A stretch of DNA of 64,000 nt, taken from assembly GCA_028554795.2 (NCBI GenBank), contig CM068830.1:44517837-44581836 (forward strand). Direction: 5' to 3'. Shown in pieces: positions 28,304-35,957 of the stretch (the first letter of the stretch is position 1; every line of letters begins with the position of its first letter). A program made the position numbers and the translations under genes. The stretch is from Sinohyriopsis cumingii (taxonomy: Eukaryota > Mollusca > Bivalvia > Unionida > Unionidae). The notes below the pieces were generated by a model. It was not told the DNA's origin. It was given only the letters and a program-made list of their open reading frames with translations, and searched no databases.

Positions 28304-29416
28304 ATGGAAAAAGTCTTAGCCAGCATTTACTACGATCCCTCCCATCCTGCAGGTTACGCAGGAGTTCAAAAATTGTTTCGTGCTGCCAAAACGCGACTGA
28401 AAAGTCTCCGTTTACCTCAAGTGCAACGATGGTTACAAGAACAAGTTACCTACACTTTACACAAACCCATTCGACGCAAGTTTGCCAGAAGTCGCACCCG
28501 AGTGGAAGGCATCGATCATCAATGGCAAGCCGATTTAGCCGATGTCTCTCATTTGGCCAGCTACAATCGTGGCTACAAATATTTGTTTTGTGTCATCGAC
28601 GTCTTTTCCAAATTTGCCTGGGTCGTACCCTTGACTTCCAAATCGAGCAGTGAGTTAGTGCGAGCCCTGCAACGGGTGTTGAAACAAAGCGGTCGTCACC
28701 CTCTTCGATGGCAAACGGACAAAGGCACCGAATTTCTGAACCAAGCTTTCCAAAAAGAATTAAAGAAACGTGACATTCATTTTTTTACCACCGAGAATCC
28801 AGAAACCAAAGCCAGCATCGTGGAACGTTTTCAACGCACTTTGAAAGAACGCATGTGGAAATATTTTACGCATCACCACACTCTGAAGTACATCGACATC
28901 TTACCGCATCTGGTGCAAGCGTACAACCAATCTTACCATCGAAGCATCGGACGTGCCCCGCAAGACGTGACTCCCGACAACGAAGTGCTGGTGTTCGAGC
29001 GCCTGTTCGGTACGTCCCCGACGAGGGCTGTCCCCAAGAAAAGTGGAGAGTTGACCGTAGGAGATTGGGTGCGCATTGGCAAAACCAAACGCACTTTCGA
29101 CAAAGGTTACTTACCTAACTGGACGACCGAACTGTTTCGGGTCACTGGACGAGTACATGGCCGTCATCCTGCCGTCTATAAATTGGAAGACATGAACGGA
29201 GAAGTACTCAAAGGAACGTTTTATTTGCCCGAGTTACAACGTGTCACCAAAAAAGAAGACGACGTGTACGACATCGAAAGCATTCTCGAACGCAGAACCC
29301 GTAAAGTGGGCAAACGACGTGTCAAAGAAGTCAAAGTACGTTGGAAAGGATATCCACCCAGTTTCGATTCTTGGATCGACGCTTCGCAAGTCATCGACTA
29401 TAAAAAGAAGAAGTGA
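28304..29416 (+). CDS. int: Chromodomain integrase (retrovirus-type, DDE)
   Basis: 370 aa. Catalytic core has WQADLADV (D77), QTDKGTEF (D139) and ASIVERFQ (E174), the D,D,E triad of retroviral integrases with 34 residues between the last two. The C-terminal ~50 residues (~318-367) form a chromodomain: VYDIESILERR, VRWKGYPPSFDSWI with the aromatic/Trp positions retained, which would direct insertion by binding methylated histone tails. The HHCC zinc finger is not obvious. This enzyme makes the 6-bp target duplications seen at the ends. The gene is fully open and 5 nt ahead of the next ATG. Confidence 0.97.
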   Translation: MEKVLASIYYDPSHPAGYAGVQKLFRAAKTRLKSLRLPQVQRWLQEQVTYTLHKPIRRKFARSRTRVEGIDHQWQADLADVSHLASYNRGYKYLFCVIDVFSKFAWVVPLTSKSSSELVRALQRVLKQSGRHPLRWQTDKGTEFLNQAFQKELKKRDIHFFTTENPETKASIVERFQRTLKERMWKYFTHHHTLKYIDILPHLVQAYNQSYHRSIGRAPQDVTPDNEVLVFERLFGTSPTRAVPKKSGELTVGDWVRIGKTKRTFDKGYLPNWTTELFRVTGRVHGRHPAVYKLEDMNGEVLKGTFYLPELQRVTKKEDDVYDIESILERRTRKVGKRRVKEVKVRWKGYPPSFDSWIDASQVIDYKKKK

Positions 29417-29421
29417 CCATC

Positions 29422-29835
29422 ATGCCCTTTCACACAGCAGCAGACGCAGCTACGTCGACCAGTCCTTCTTCCCCTAGTTCTTCTGTGCAAGATTTACAAA
29501 AACAACCCTTGTGGGTGTGGTGTGGAGAACGTGTGCCTAAAACGCAAATCGTCTTTTTCTGCCAAATCTTCGTGGTGTATTGTGTCATCGGGGCAGCCAT
29601 CGCCAATTTGAGTTTGCAACAAGGAGACAAACAATTGTGGACCATTTTATTGAGCAGTTGCATCGGTTACCTGCTTCCCAATCCCTCCCTGAAATTCTCC
29701 TCGAACGGGAACGTTGTGTCCAGTGCCAGTGCCAGTCACCAGTCCAACCACAATCAGAACCCCATTTTGGGCGGAGACACACCTCTGACATCCACTAATA
29801 TTCCCTCGGACAGCCACAGAACTCTAGAATTATGA
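29422..29835 (+). CDS. Two-TM membrane protein of the capsid gene cluster (137 aa)
   Basis: ATG at 29422 (an upstream GTG overlapping the integrase stop is not preferred). A Ser-rich N-terminus is followed by WVWCGERVPKTQIVFFC and a hydrophobic segment (~38-58), then a second segment ending in SSCIGYLLPNPSLKF (~70-90), and a Ser/Asn/His-rich tail. A small membrane protein with a GYLLPNP-like motif is a regular neighbour of Polinton capsid genes. Its stop overlaps the next gene's start (ATGA at 29832-29835), so the two are probably translated from one message. Role in the virion membrane or assembly is inferred. Confidence 0.7.
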   Translation: MPFHTAADAATSTSPSSPSSSVQDLQKQPLWVWCGERVPKTQIVFFCQIFVVYCVIGAAIANLSLQQGDKQLWTILLSSCIGYLLPNPSLKFSSNGNVVSSASASHQSNHNQNPILGGDTPLTSTNIPSDSHRTLEL

Positions 29836-30755
29836 GTCACCAAAACCAATTTTACTTGACCTTACCCAGTGACAGTTCCATGGAGGTGTTTCCCAATAAC
29901 ACGTTGTGCTGTTACACGGCCAAATTACCTCAAGCCATCCCCTTAGATCACGAAGCCCATTGGGAAGTGGCTTTAGTGGAAATGATTCACCCAACCCAAG
30001 TCCTCAATGTCCTTCCCAATCAAAATGTTTTTGATGTGGAAGTTCATGACGAGCAAATGCAACAGTGGATGGATAGCAATGTCAAATATGACAAGAAAAC
30101 CCGTGCACAAAAGTACACCATCTATCACTTGTTCATTCCCCCAGGCTATTATTTTAGTGGTCAACATTTGGTCAGCACCATAACCTCCAGGTTTAATGTC
30201 GTGTTTCTGAAAGCTTTAGAGCATGTCAACAAAAGTGTCACCATGGAGTACCACAAAGCAGCTCGTCGCTTCTTGATGAAATTTGAACGAAGTAAAATCC
30301 TGTCCATTTTATTTTGTCCTGAATTGTTTGACATGTTGGGCGGAGACATGGACATGAGAAAGGCCATGCTCAAGAAAAACGAATTACCCATCGTTTACGA
30401 CAACGAGTCTTTTAGCAAGTTATTTCGTGCCCCGGTAGAACTGAACCAAGGACTGAATTTGATGTTCGTGTATTCCGATGTGGTGGAGTACAACGTAGTG
30501 GGACACACCTCCGTACCGTTACTGCGTGTCATTCCTTTCAAAGTGGATTCTGCCACGAACGCTGACGAAGAAGGTGGAAACACTTACCACGTCCACCGCG
30601 AATTTGTCCATCCTCACTATTTGCCTGTCAGCAAGTCGTATTTGGACACGGTCAACATTGCTATAAAAGGAGATTTGGGACAAAATATTCCATTCACCAA
30701 AGGAAAAGTCACGGTGAAACTCCATTTTCGAAAACGGTTCTCTCACGATTCGTAA
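29832..30755 (+). CDS. Minor capsid (penton-like) protein
   Basis: 307 aa. Starts MSHQNQFYLTLPSDSSMEVF and continues FPNNTLCCYTAKLP, then a beta-rich chain with WEVALVEMIHP, typical of the single jelly-roll penton-like protein that Polintons carry next to the hexon-like gene. Acts at capsid vertices. The assignment is from N-terminal pattern, length and position; structure prediction was not possible here. Begins within the stop of the membrane protein gene. Confidence 0.8.
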   Translation: MSHQNQFYLTLPSDSSMEVFPNNTLCCYTAKLPQAIPLDHEAHWEVALVEMIHPTQVLNVLPNQNVFDVEVHDEQMQQWMDSNVKYDKKTRAQKYTIYHLFIPPGYYFSGQHLVSTITSRFNVVFLKALEHVNKSVTMEYHKAARRFLMKFERSKILSILFCPELFDMLGGDMDMRKAMLKKNELPIVYDNESFSKLFRAPVELNQGLNLMFVYSDVVEYNVVGHTSVPLLRVIPFKVDSATNADEEGGNTYHVHREFVHPHYLPVSKSYLDTVNIAIKGDLGQNIPFTKGKVTVKLHFRKRFSHDS

Positions 30756-30762
30756 GTAAGTC

Positions 30763-31179
30763 ATGTATCCAGTGTACCGAGGGGTGGCTCGACAGCGAGG
30801 ACACGGTTTAGGAGACATGTTAAAATCGGCCTTTCGTTCGGTGGCCCCGGTGTTGAAACCGATGGTGACACGCGGATTGCACGCCTTGAAAGATGCGGCA
30901 CTGACGCAAGGCAAAGAATTTCTCCAAAATGTCATCATCGACAAACAAAACCCTAAAGAAGCCTTCATGAGGGCAGGCAAAAATGTCTTGCTGCAAACGG
31001 GTAAAGACATTTTGGGCCGACGAGACACACCTATAAATGCCCTGCACGATACCGAGTCAAGCATTCAGCAAGGACAAGGCAGAAAGAGACGAAGAAGAAA
31101 ACACCCCTTCACCAGACTTCAAGCGAGAAAGGCCAAGAAAAGAAGAACCGTACGAGACTTAGACGTTTTCGATTATTGA
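30763..31179 (+). CDS. Basic pVI/pX-like virion protein (138 aa)
   Basis: MYPVYRGVARQRGHGLGDML leads into an amphipathic helical region (~18-75) and a strongly basic C-terminus (RKRRRRKHPF, RKAKKRRT). It lies between the two capsid genes, 7 nt after penton and 15 nt before hexon. The small size, Gly/Arg N-terminus and basic tail are like the adenovirus cement/core proteins pVI and pX, which are cut by the viral protease, but no cleavage site is assigned. A TATAAATG at 31032-31039 inside this gene may serve the hexon gene. Confidence 0.7.
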   Translation: MYPVYRGVARQRGHGLGDMLKSAFRSVAPVLKPMVTRGLHALKDAALTQGKEFLQNVIIDKQNPKEAFMRAGKNVLLQTGKDILGRRDTPINALHDTESSIQQGQGRKRRRRKHPFTRLQARKAKKRRTVRDLDVFDY

Positions 31180-31194
31180 GAAAAGAGACAAAAA

Positions 31195-32505
31195 ATGATG
31201 CACCGAGAATCTTGCGCCTGTTCCAAGACGGAACTGGATCTGTTTGCCATGCCCCCCACCATGATGACCATGCAAGAATCCCAATGGGTGGAATTTCACC
31301 CCGTCTCCTCATTGACAGCCTCAGCTCCCATCGAGTTTGAAATCAAAGGACAGCCCGAAGATTACATCGATCTGAATAGCAGTTACTTGTACTTGAAAGT
31401 CAAACTTGTCGATGAGGACAATTCGACCCTAGATGGGGATGAGGTAATAGCTCCCGTCAACAATTTCATGCATTCCTTGTTTAGCGGAGTGGACTTGTAC
31501 TTGAACAACAAACTGGTCAGCAGCAGCATGGATACTTACCCTTATCGAGCGTACCTGGAAAATCTCTTGACGTACGGAATAGACGCCAAGAACACTCATC
31601 TCAATGCCTGTGTGGTATGGGAAGCTGACGAAGCTGAAAAGTTTGAAAATTTAGAAACTGATGAAAAGAAAGAAAACAATGACGGATTTATAGAACGAAG
31701 AAAGAGAATCAAAGATGGACAGAGTTTAGAACTGATGGATCGTTTACATCTGGACATGTGGTTGCAAGAGAAATATTTACTAAACGGGGTCAATGTCCGC
31801 CTGAGACTGAATCGGAGCAGTGCCGCTTTCCATTTGATAGGTAATACTGTTTGCAAAACTGTCATCGAGGAAGCCAGGCTCTACGTACGTCGTGTGGAAG
31901 TGTTACCTAAAGTGGGTAACGACATCAGTCAAACGTTGAGCAGAACGACAGCCAAGTATCCCATACGACGCGTGGAAGTGAAAACCTTCACCATTCCCAA
32001 GGGACAACGATCCATGATCGAAGATCATCTGTTCCAAGGACAGCTACCCAAGCGTTTGATCGTTGGTATCGTCGAAAATGAAGCCTTCAACGGAGCTTTG
32101 GCTAAAAATCCTTTCTACTTTCAACACTTTGGCGTGTCCAAGATCGAAGTCAGTCGCGATGGCAAGACCTTGTGTACCCGACCCTTTGAGCCTGACTTTG
32201 AGAAGAAGAATTACTTGAGATCGTACTTGTCCCTGTACGAAGCCACCGGTCAGTTAGGAACCAACACCAGTCACGGTATTACGTACGAGGATTATGTAGG
32301 AGGCTATGCTTTGTGGGCTTTCGATTTCACTCCAGACCAAGGCAGCGACGAGGGACATTTCCACCCTATAAAATCAGGCCAGATTCGTGTGGAAATTCAG
32401 TTTGCAAACCGAGACCCTGATGTAACGGTGAACGTCATCCTGTATGCAGAATTCGATAATACCATAGAAATCAACAGTTTGAGAGAAGTCATCCTAGATT
32501 ACTAG
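31195..32505 (+). CDS. Major capsid protein (hexon-like, double jelly-roll candidate)
   Basis: 436 aa; two adjacent ATGs (31195, 31198). The N-terminal part LDLFAMPPTMMTMQESQWVE and FEIKGQPEDYIDLNSSYLYL, then FSGVDLYLNNKLV, matches the widespread Polinton/adintovirus hexon-like family (often named F54H12.2-like in animal genome annotation). Such proteins form trimeric double jelly-roll capsomers. Length is typical and the frame is open. Neighbouring penton, pVI-like, ATPase and protease genes complete a capsid-assembly set. Confidence 0.88.
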   Translation: MMHRESCACSKTELDLFAMPPTMMTMQESQWVEFHPVSSLTASAPIEFEIKGQPEDYIDLNSSYLYLKVKLVDEDNSTLDGDEVIAPVNNFMHSLFSGVDLYLNNKLVSSSMDTYPYRAYLENLLTYGIDAKNTHLNACVVWEADEAEKFENLETDEKKENNDGFIERRKRIKDGQSLELMDRLHLDMWLQEKYLLNGVNVRLRLNRSSAAFHLIGNTVCKTVIEEARLYVRRVEVLPKVGNDISQTLSRTTAKYPIRRVEVKTFTIPKGQRSMIEDHLFQGQLPKRLIVGIVENEAFNGALAKNPFYFQHFGVSKIEVSRDGKTLCTRPFEPDFEKKNYLRSYLSLYEATGQLGTNTSHGITYEDYVGGYALWAFDFTPDQGSDEGHFHPIKSGQIRVEIQFANRDPDVTVNVILYAEFDNTIEINSLREVILDY

Positions 32506-32511
32506 AAAGCC

Positions 32512-33000
32512 ATGGAAGACTGTTGTCCCTCTTTACCTAGTGAAGAAACTTTGGAGATGGAATGTAAGGAGACCGTGGAAGGAGAAGAAGATATCATGAT
32601 GAAGTCGAGATGGCCAGAACAAGAAGCCCATTTAGTCTCCTGTTTTGCCAAACACTTGGTCGACAAAATAACAGAATTGATTAAGAAAAATTGCTATGGA
32701 TGTCAAAACGATCATCCCAGTCAAATTCAACACGATAAATGCCTGATGTTGAGTCAAGAAGAAAAATTGGACGAGTATCTGGACGAAGCTTGGAGTCTCA
32801 TCTCGAACAAAGACGTGTTGCATCAGTGGTATAAAGACTTGCGTGAACATTCTTGTCCACCATTAACCACTCAAGAGATCCATCGTATCGAAGCTCTCCT
32901 GAATCAGAGTGAGGAAACAGAACGAATAACCGTTTATTCGTCAGACATTTTCAAGCAAAAAGTCAGGATCGAATTGACGACTTATTATTACCTGTGGTGA
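32512..33000 (+). CDS. Acidic protein with Cys/His cluster (162 aa)
   Basis: Starts 6 nt after hexon. Acidic N-terminus (EETLEMECKETVEGEED), then KKNCYGCQNDHPSQIQHDKC at ~59-79, a possible zinc-binding C-x2-C-x3-H-x5-H-x2-C cluster, then helical sequence ending TTYYYLW. An ORF with this C-x2-C ... HPSQ ... H pattern is commonly seen near Polinton capsid genes, function unknown. Possible promoter TATAAAAT at 32367-32374 in hexon. Confidence 0.7.
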   Translation: MEDCCPSLPSEETLEMECKETVEGEEDIMMKSRWPEQEAHLVSCFAKHLVDKITELIKKNCYGCQNDHPSQIQHDKCLMLSQEEKLDEYLDEAWSLISNKDVLHQWYKDLREHSCPPLTTQEIHRIEALLNQSEETERITVYSSDIFKQKVRIELTTYYYLW

Positions 33001-33023
33001 AGAAGAAGAAAAAACACAAAACA

Positions 33024-33584
33024 ATGGATACCTGGGAACTTTATTACCTTTTGAACCACAGTTCGTATACAGCTTCTTGGAATCCTGTCGTCTGTGCTAA
33101 AGATGAACTCCCTCATCGCAAACCTAAAGACCATCAAGCTTACGTGATCAACACGGACGATAGTCATCTCCCAGGAACCCACTGGGTAGCCGTCTACTTT
33201 CCTCAAGAAGGATGTGTGGAATATTTCGATTCGTACGGATTGCCCCCTTTGGAAGACGATATCATCGACTTTATGAGAAGAAATGCTCAAACCACCCGAT
33301 TCAATAACGTGAAATTACAAGGCACAGATTCCTTGGTGTGTGGACAGTACTGTGTGTATTTTCTGCATCATCGCAGCCTGGGCTATTCCTTAGAACATTT
33401 AGTGACTCATTTTGATCCTCGTTCTTCTGCTAGAAATGATGTGAAAGTAGATCGATGGTTTTGTGACCATTATGCTTATCTTTTGTCTCAAGCTAGGAAA
33501 CGTAGTGTCCATCAATGGCCTAATGATTTCCAACAGTGGAAATCACAATTTCATTCACAACGTTGTAAGCCTTGTTTAAAGTAG
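33024..33584 (+). CDS. Adenain-like maturation cysteine protease
   Basis: 186 aa from the ATG at 33024 (MDTWELYYLLNHS); the in-frame GTG at 32994 overlaps the previous stop and adds only a Lys-rich leader. Family C5/ULP1-like catalytic residues: His in GTHWVAVYF (H53), Asp in EYFDSYG (D69), and the nucleophile in LVCGQYCVYF (C110, with C106 as the preceding Cys), with a Gln upstream (Q99 region) for the oxyanion hole. Cleaves virion precursor proteins during maturation. The stop is followed ~105 nt later by AATAAA, closing the late cluster. Confidence 0.93.
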   Translation: MDTWELYYLLNHSSYTASWNPVVCAKDELPHRKPKDHQAYVINTDDSHLPGTHWVAVYFPQEGCVEYFDSYGLPPLEDDIIDFMRRNAQTTRFNNVKLQGTDSLVCGQYCVYFLHHRSLGYSLEHLVTHFDPRSSARNDVKVDRWFCDHYAYLLSQARKRSVHQWPNDFQQWKSQFHSQRCKPCLK

Positions 33585-33689
33585 ATTGTATTTGAAGAAA
33601 AAAATGTTTGTGATTTGAAAAAAATTGTTTGATGTTATAGTGTTGGATTATTGTTAAAAATGTTGTTGTTTAGTGTTAAGTGATTTTTG

Positions 33690-33695
33690 AATAAA
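33690..33695 (+). terminator. Polyadenylation signal AATAAA after protease
   Basis: Canonical hexamer 105 nt after the protease stop, in an A/T-rich trailer; likely ends the capsid-protease transcripts. Confidence 0.65.
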
Positions 33696-33813
33696 AAAAT
33701 GTTGTGTTTAGAAAAAAATGCCTTTGTCTTTTGTTTAGCTATAAGAATGTTGGATTGATGCTCTTTCATTTCTTACTATCACTCTCATGAACGTTGCGGC
33801 TCGAAAACCGTGT

Positions 33814-33850
33814 GGGGGATGTTTTCCTTCACGTCCGCGCTTTCACTTTA
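33814..33850 (+). promoter_or_regulatory. Shared promoter block, copy 1
   Basis: GGGGGATGTTTTCCTTCACG then TCCGCGC, followed by TTTCACTTTAAGAACC with a TATA-like TTTAAGAA, 55-90 nt upstream of ATG 33906. Matches copies at 34683, 35415 and 35485. Confidence 0.75.
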
Positions 33851-33905
33851 AGAACCGGGTTGTTCCCAGTCTAGCCATCCATTGTCGACTCATCCTCCTA
33901 AGAAG

Positions 33906-34268
33906 ATGTGCTCCAAACTAGCTAAGCTCAACGAAGCCTACGTGAATTTGCATAGGGTCAGACACAGTCTGATACCGAAGCCAGAAGAAATAGAGAATGT
34001 GAGAATGTTAAAAATCACTGAAGACCTGATAGAAGAGCTCTTCAGAGAAGAAATGAACAGGGAGAAAGAAGAATGGACAGAGAAGTACAGACTTCAGAGA
34101 CAGCAGCAACAGCAGCAACAGCAACAACAGCAGCAGCAGCAACCTGAAGCTGACAGAGGCTTTGTCGATTGTCGTATCGACACCAAAGAATTCTTCTTCT
34201 CTTTTCGAAGAAGCAGACCTATCGCCAGAAAGTCTATCCTCAGAGGACATCGCATTCTTAGAAACTAA
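33906..34268 (+). CDS. Right-end cassette gene 1: poly-Gln coiled-coil protein (120 aa)
   Basis: ATG 33906 (an upstream in-frame TTG is not preferred). The N-terminal ~40 residues (MCSKLAKLNEAYVNLHRV) are helical with regular Leu spacing, then an acidic/Lys-rich helix leads to a run of about 15 Gln, and a basic end (FRRSRPIARKS). Not recognised. Preceded by the shared promoter block and followed, 29 nt after the stop, by a histone-type stem-loop. Overall plan resembles cassettes 2 and 3 although sequence identity is low. Gln run length may vary between copies. Confidence 0.75.
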   Translation: MCSKLAKLNEAYVNLHRVRHSLIPKPEEIENVRMLKITEDLIEELFREEMNREKEEWTEKYRLQRQQQQQQQQQQQQQQPEADRGFVDCRIDTKEFFFSFRRSRPIARKSILRGHRILRN

Positions 34269-34297
34269 AAAGAATGCCATAGCAAAACAAAAAAAAC

Positions 34298-34313
34298 AGC
34301 CCTTTTCAGGGCT
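34298..34313 (+). terminator. Histone-type 3' stem-loop, cassette 1
   Basis: AAAAAAC, then AGCCCTTTTCAGGGCT (perfect 6-bp stem, TTTC loop), then ACCCA. Purine-rich AGAAAAGAAATAA follows at 34325-34337. Confidence 0.9.
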
Positions 34314-34318
34314 ACCCA

Positions 34319-34630
34319 ATACTCTAGAAAAGAAATAACCATCAATTTGCCAATGTGTGTAGGTAGAGTAGTGTGAAAATAAACACTAACTCTTTTTCAA
34401 AAAAAGTGAGAGTATGTGTTTGTGTGTTTGTGTGATTGTGTTTGTAAGTGATAAAGTAGGTTGGTGTGGATAGTAGATTAAAATGATGTTTGTTTTTTTT
34501 GGCTGTTAGAGGTGTATATTTGGAGTTAGATTGGATTGCTTTGAGTATGTGGATAGTCTATTGAAGTGATTTATAAAAAATTTTACAATAGTGATGGGTA
34601 GCATAAAAAAGTGAGTGAATGTTTCTTTTA
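34319..34630. repeat. Duplicated 3' flank of cassette 1
   Basis: CAATTTGCCAATGTGTGTAG, GTAGAGTAGTGTGAA and AAACACTAACTCTTTTT plus a GT-rich tract are repeated after cassette 2 (35199-35370) at an ~880-bp offset, so cassettes were duplicated with their 3' flanks. No ORF. Confidence 0.7.
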
Positions 34631-34682
34631 GGTCCGCGCGTTGTTTGGTCATGATCTAGGTAAGATGAATTTTATGTTTTTA

Positions 34683-34723
34683 GGGGGATGTTTTCCTTCA
34701 CGTACGCGCTTTCACTATAAATT
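34683..34723 (+). promoter_or_regulatory. Shared promoter block, copy 2, with TATA
   Basis: GGGGGATGTTTTCCTTCACG then TACGCGCTTTCAC, with TATAAATT at 34716-34723, ~51 nt before ATG 34774. Upstream at 34631-34682 is a degenerate second copy of the block core (GTCCGCGCGTTG, GGTCATGATCTAGGTAAGAT). Confidence 0.8.
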
Positions 34724-34773
34724 GAAACTCGTTCGGCAGTCCAGCTACCCTTGTTGATTGATCAACACCAAAA

Positions 34774-35148
34774 ATGAACACGAGACTGGAGAAACTGTTG
34801 GAACTTCATGTGCATCTGGAATATGCCAGGCGCATATTAAATGAACTGGCCGCGGAAGCCATTGTCGAGGAGGGAAGGATAAGAGAGGAGGAAAGAAGAA
34901 ACAAAGAAGAGGAGGAGAGAAGATATAAAGAAGAAGAGGAAAGAAGATACAAAGAGGAGGAGAGAAGATACAAAGAAGAGGAGGAGGAGAAGGAAAAGGA
35001 GAGAAGAAAAAATTTCAGAATCCCAGAGAGCGAAAATTGGGATTCTGAAGCGACATATCCTGCCTCTGCTCTCTCCCCCCAAAAGGTAAAAAGTAACTGG
35101 GGGATAAGATGTGTATGTGGCGCCAGGCCTGGAAGGTGCCACCATTAA
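34774..35148 (+). CDS. Right-end cassette gene 2: Glu/Lys/Arg-rich coiled-coil protein (124 aa)
   Basis: MNTRLEKLLELHVHLEYARR forms a Leu-heptad helix; residues ~40-85 are repeats of the type RRYKEEEE that would continue as a long charged helix; the end is Ser/Pro and Gly/Cys-containing (CVCGARPGRC). Not recognised. Flanked by the shared promoter and, 29 nt after the stop, the histone-type stem-loop. Probably a diverged duplicate of cassettes 1 and 3. Confidence 0.75.
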   Translation: MNTRLEKLLELHVHLEYARRILNELAAEAIVEEGRIREEERRNKEEEERRYKEEEERRYKEEERRYKEEEEEKEKERRKNFRIPESENWDSEATYPASALSPQKVKSNWGIRCVCGARPGRCHH

Positions 35149-35177
35149 CCAGGTGTCCATGAAGTTCCAAACAAAAC

Positions 35178-35193
35178 AGCCCTTTTCAGGGCT
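35178..35193 (+). terminator. Histone-type 3' stem-loop, cassette 2
   Basis: Same 16-nt stem-loop as cassette 1 with ACCCA after it and AGAAAAGAAATAA at 35205-35217. Confidence 0.9.
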
Positions 35194-35414
35194 ACCCAAT
35201 ACTCTAGAAAAGAAATAACGATCGATTTGCCAATGTGTGTAGGTAGAGTAGTGTGAATATAAACACTAACTCTTTTTAAAAGATGTGAGGGTATGTGTTT
35301 GTGTGTTTGAGTGTTTGTAAGAGCTGAGGTATGTTTGTGTGAATAGTAGATTATGGGTTTCTTAGCGTATGTGGAGAGTATGGTTTGGGTTATATTATAT
35401 GAAATGAAAAAGTA

Positions 35415-35524
35415 GGGGGATGTTTTCCTTCACGTACGCGCGTTGTTGGGTCATGATCTAGGTAAGATCCATTTTATGTTTTTAGGGGGATGTTTTCCTT
35501 CACGTACGCGCTTTAAGTATAAGA
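35415..35524 (+). promoter_or_regulatory. Doubled promoter block of cassette 3
   Basis: The GGGGGATGTTTTCCTTCACG block occurs at 35415 and again at 35485, 70 bp apart, separated by GGTCATGATCTAGGTAAGAT and ATTTTATGTTTTTA. TATAAG at 35518-35524 is ~40 nt before ATG 35564. Confidence 0.8.
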
Positions 35525-35563
35525 ACCCACAGTATTCGTCGTTCAAACCATTCTTCATAGAAG

Positions 35564-35908
35564 ATGGCTTCAAACCACCTGGATAAATTTCAATCATTGC
35601 AAGACGTCCTTGACAATTTGGGAATGATAGAACAAATGCTCGTACGACTAGTTGAAGATCACTATTCTTATAGTCAGCATAGAGTAAAAATGGAAATTAA
35701 TAATTTAAGAAAAGCAAAGGATATGATAAGTGGTGTAATGAAGGAAATAAAGGAGGAGAAGGAGGATGAAGAAGAAAGGACAAGGATGAGAGCATGGAAT
35801 GAAAAAATTGAAAAAGAAGAAGAAAATGAGAAGAGGAAGAAAGAAGAAGAGGAGGAAGAGAAGAAAGAAGAGGAGGAGAAAAAAAAAGAAGAAAAAGAGT
35901 GTAGGTGA
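35564..35908 (+). CDS. Right-end cassette gene 3: Glu/Lys-rich coiled-coil protein (114 aa)
   Basis: N-terminal helix with regular Leu/Met (FQSLQDVLDNLGMIEQMLVR), then DHYSYSQHRVKMEINNLRKA, then an almost pure Glu/Lys helix to the end. Not recognised. Preceded by the doubled promoter block. The stop is followed after 59 nt by the stem-loop embedded in the right TIR, so the TIR provides this gene's 3' end. Confidence 0.72.
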   Translation: MASNHLDKFQSLQDVLDNLGMIEQMLVRLVEDHYSYSQHRVKMEINNLRKAKDMISGVMKEIKEEKEDEEERTRMRAWNEKIEKEEENEKRKKEEEEEEKKEEEEKKKEEKECR

Positions 35909-35957
35909 GAAAATAAGAAGTTGGTGGAGGAAAAGAAGAAATTAGAAGCAGAAGAAG

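Noticed and set aside
34298-35193. Bacterial-type rho-independent terminators
   Set aside because: The hairpins lack a following T tract and instead have ACCCA and a purine-rich element, in a eukaryotic element; histone-type ends fit better.
33906-35908. Cassette ORFs as chance frames in low-complexity DNA
   Set aside because: Each has a conserved promoter block with TATA upstream and the same 3' loop at 29-59 nt after the stop, so they are treated as genes.
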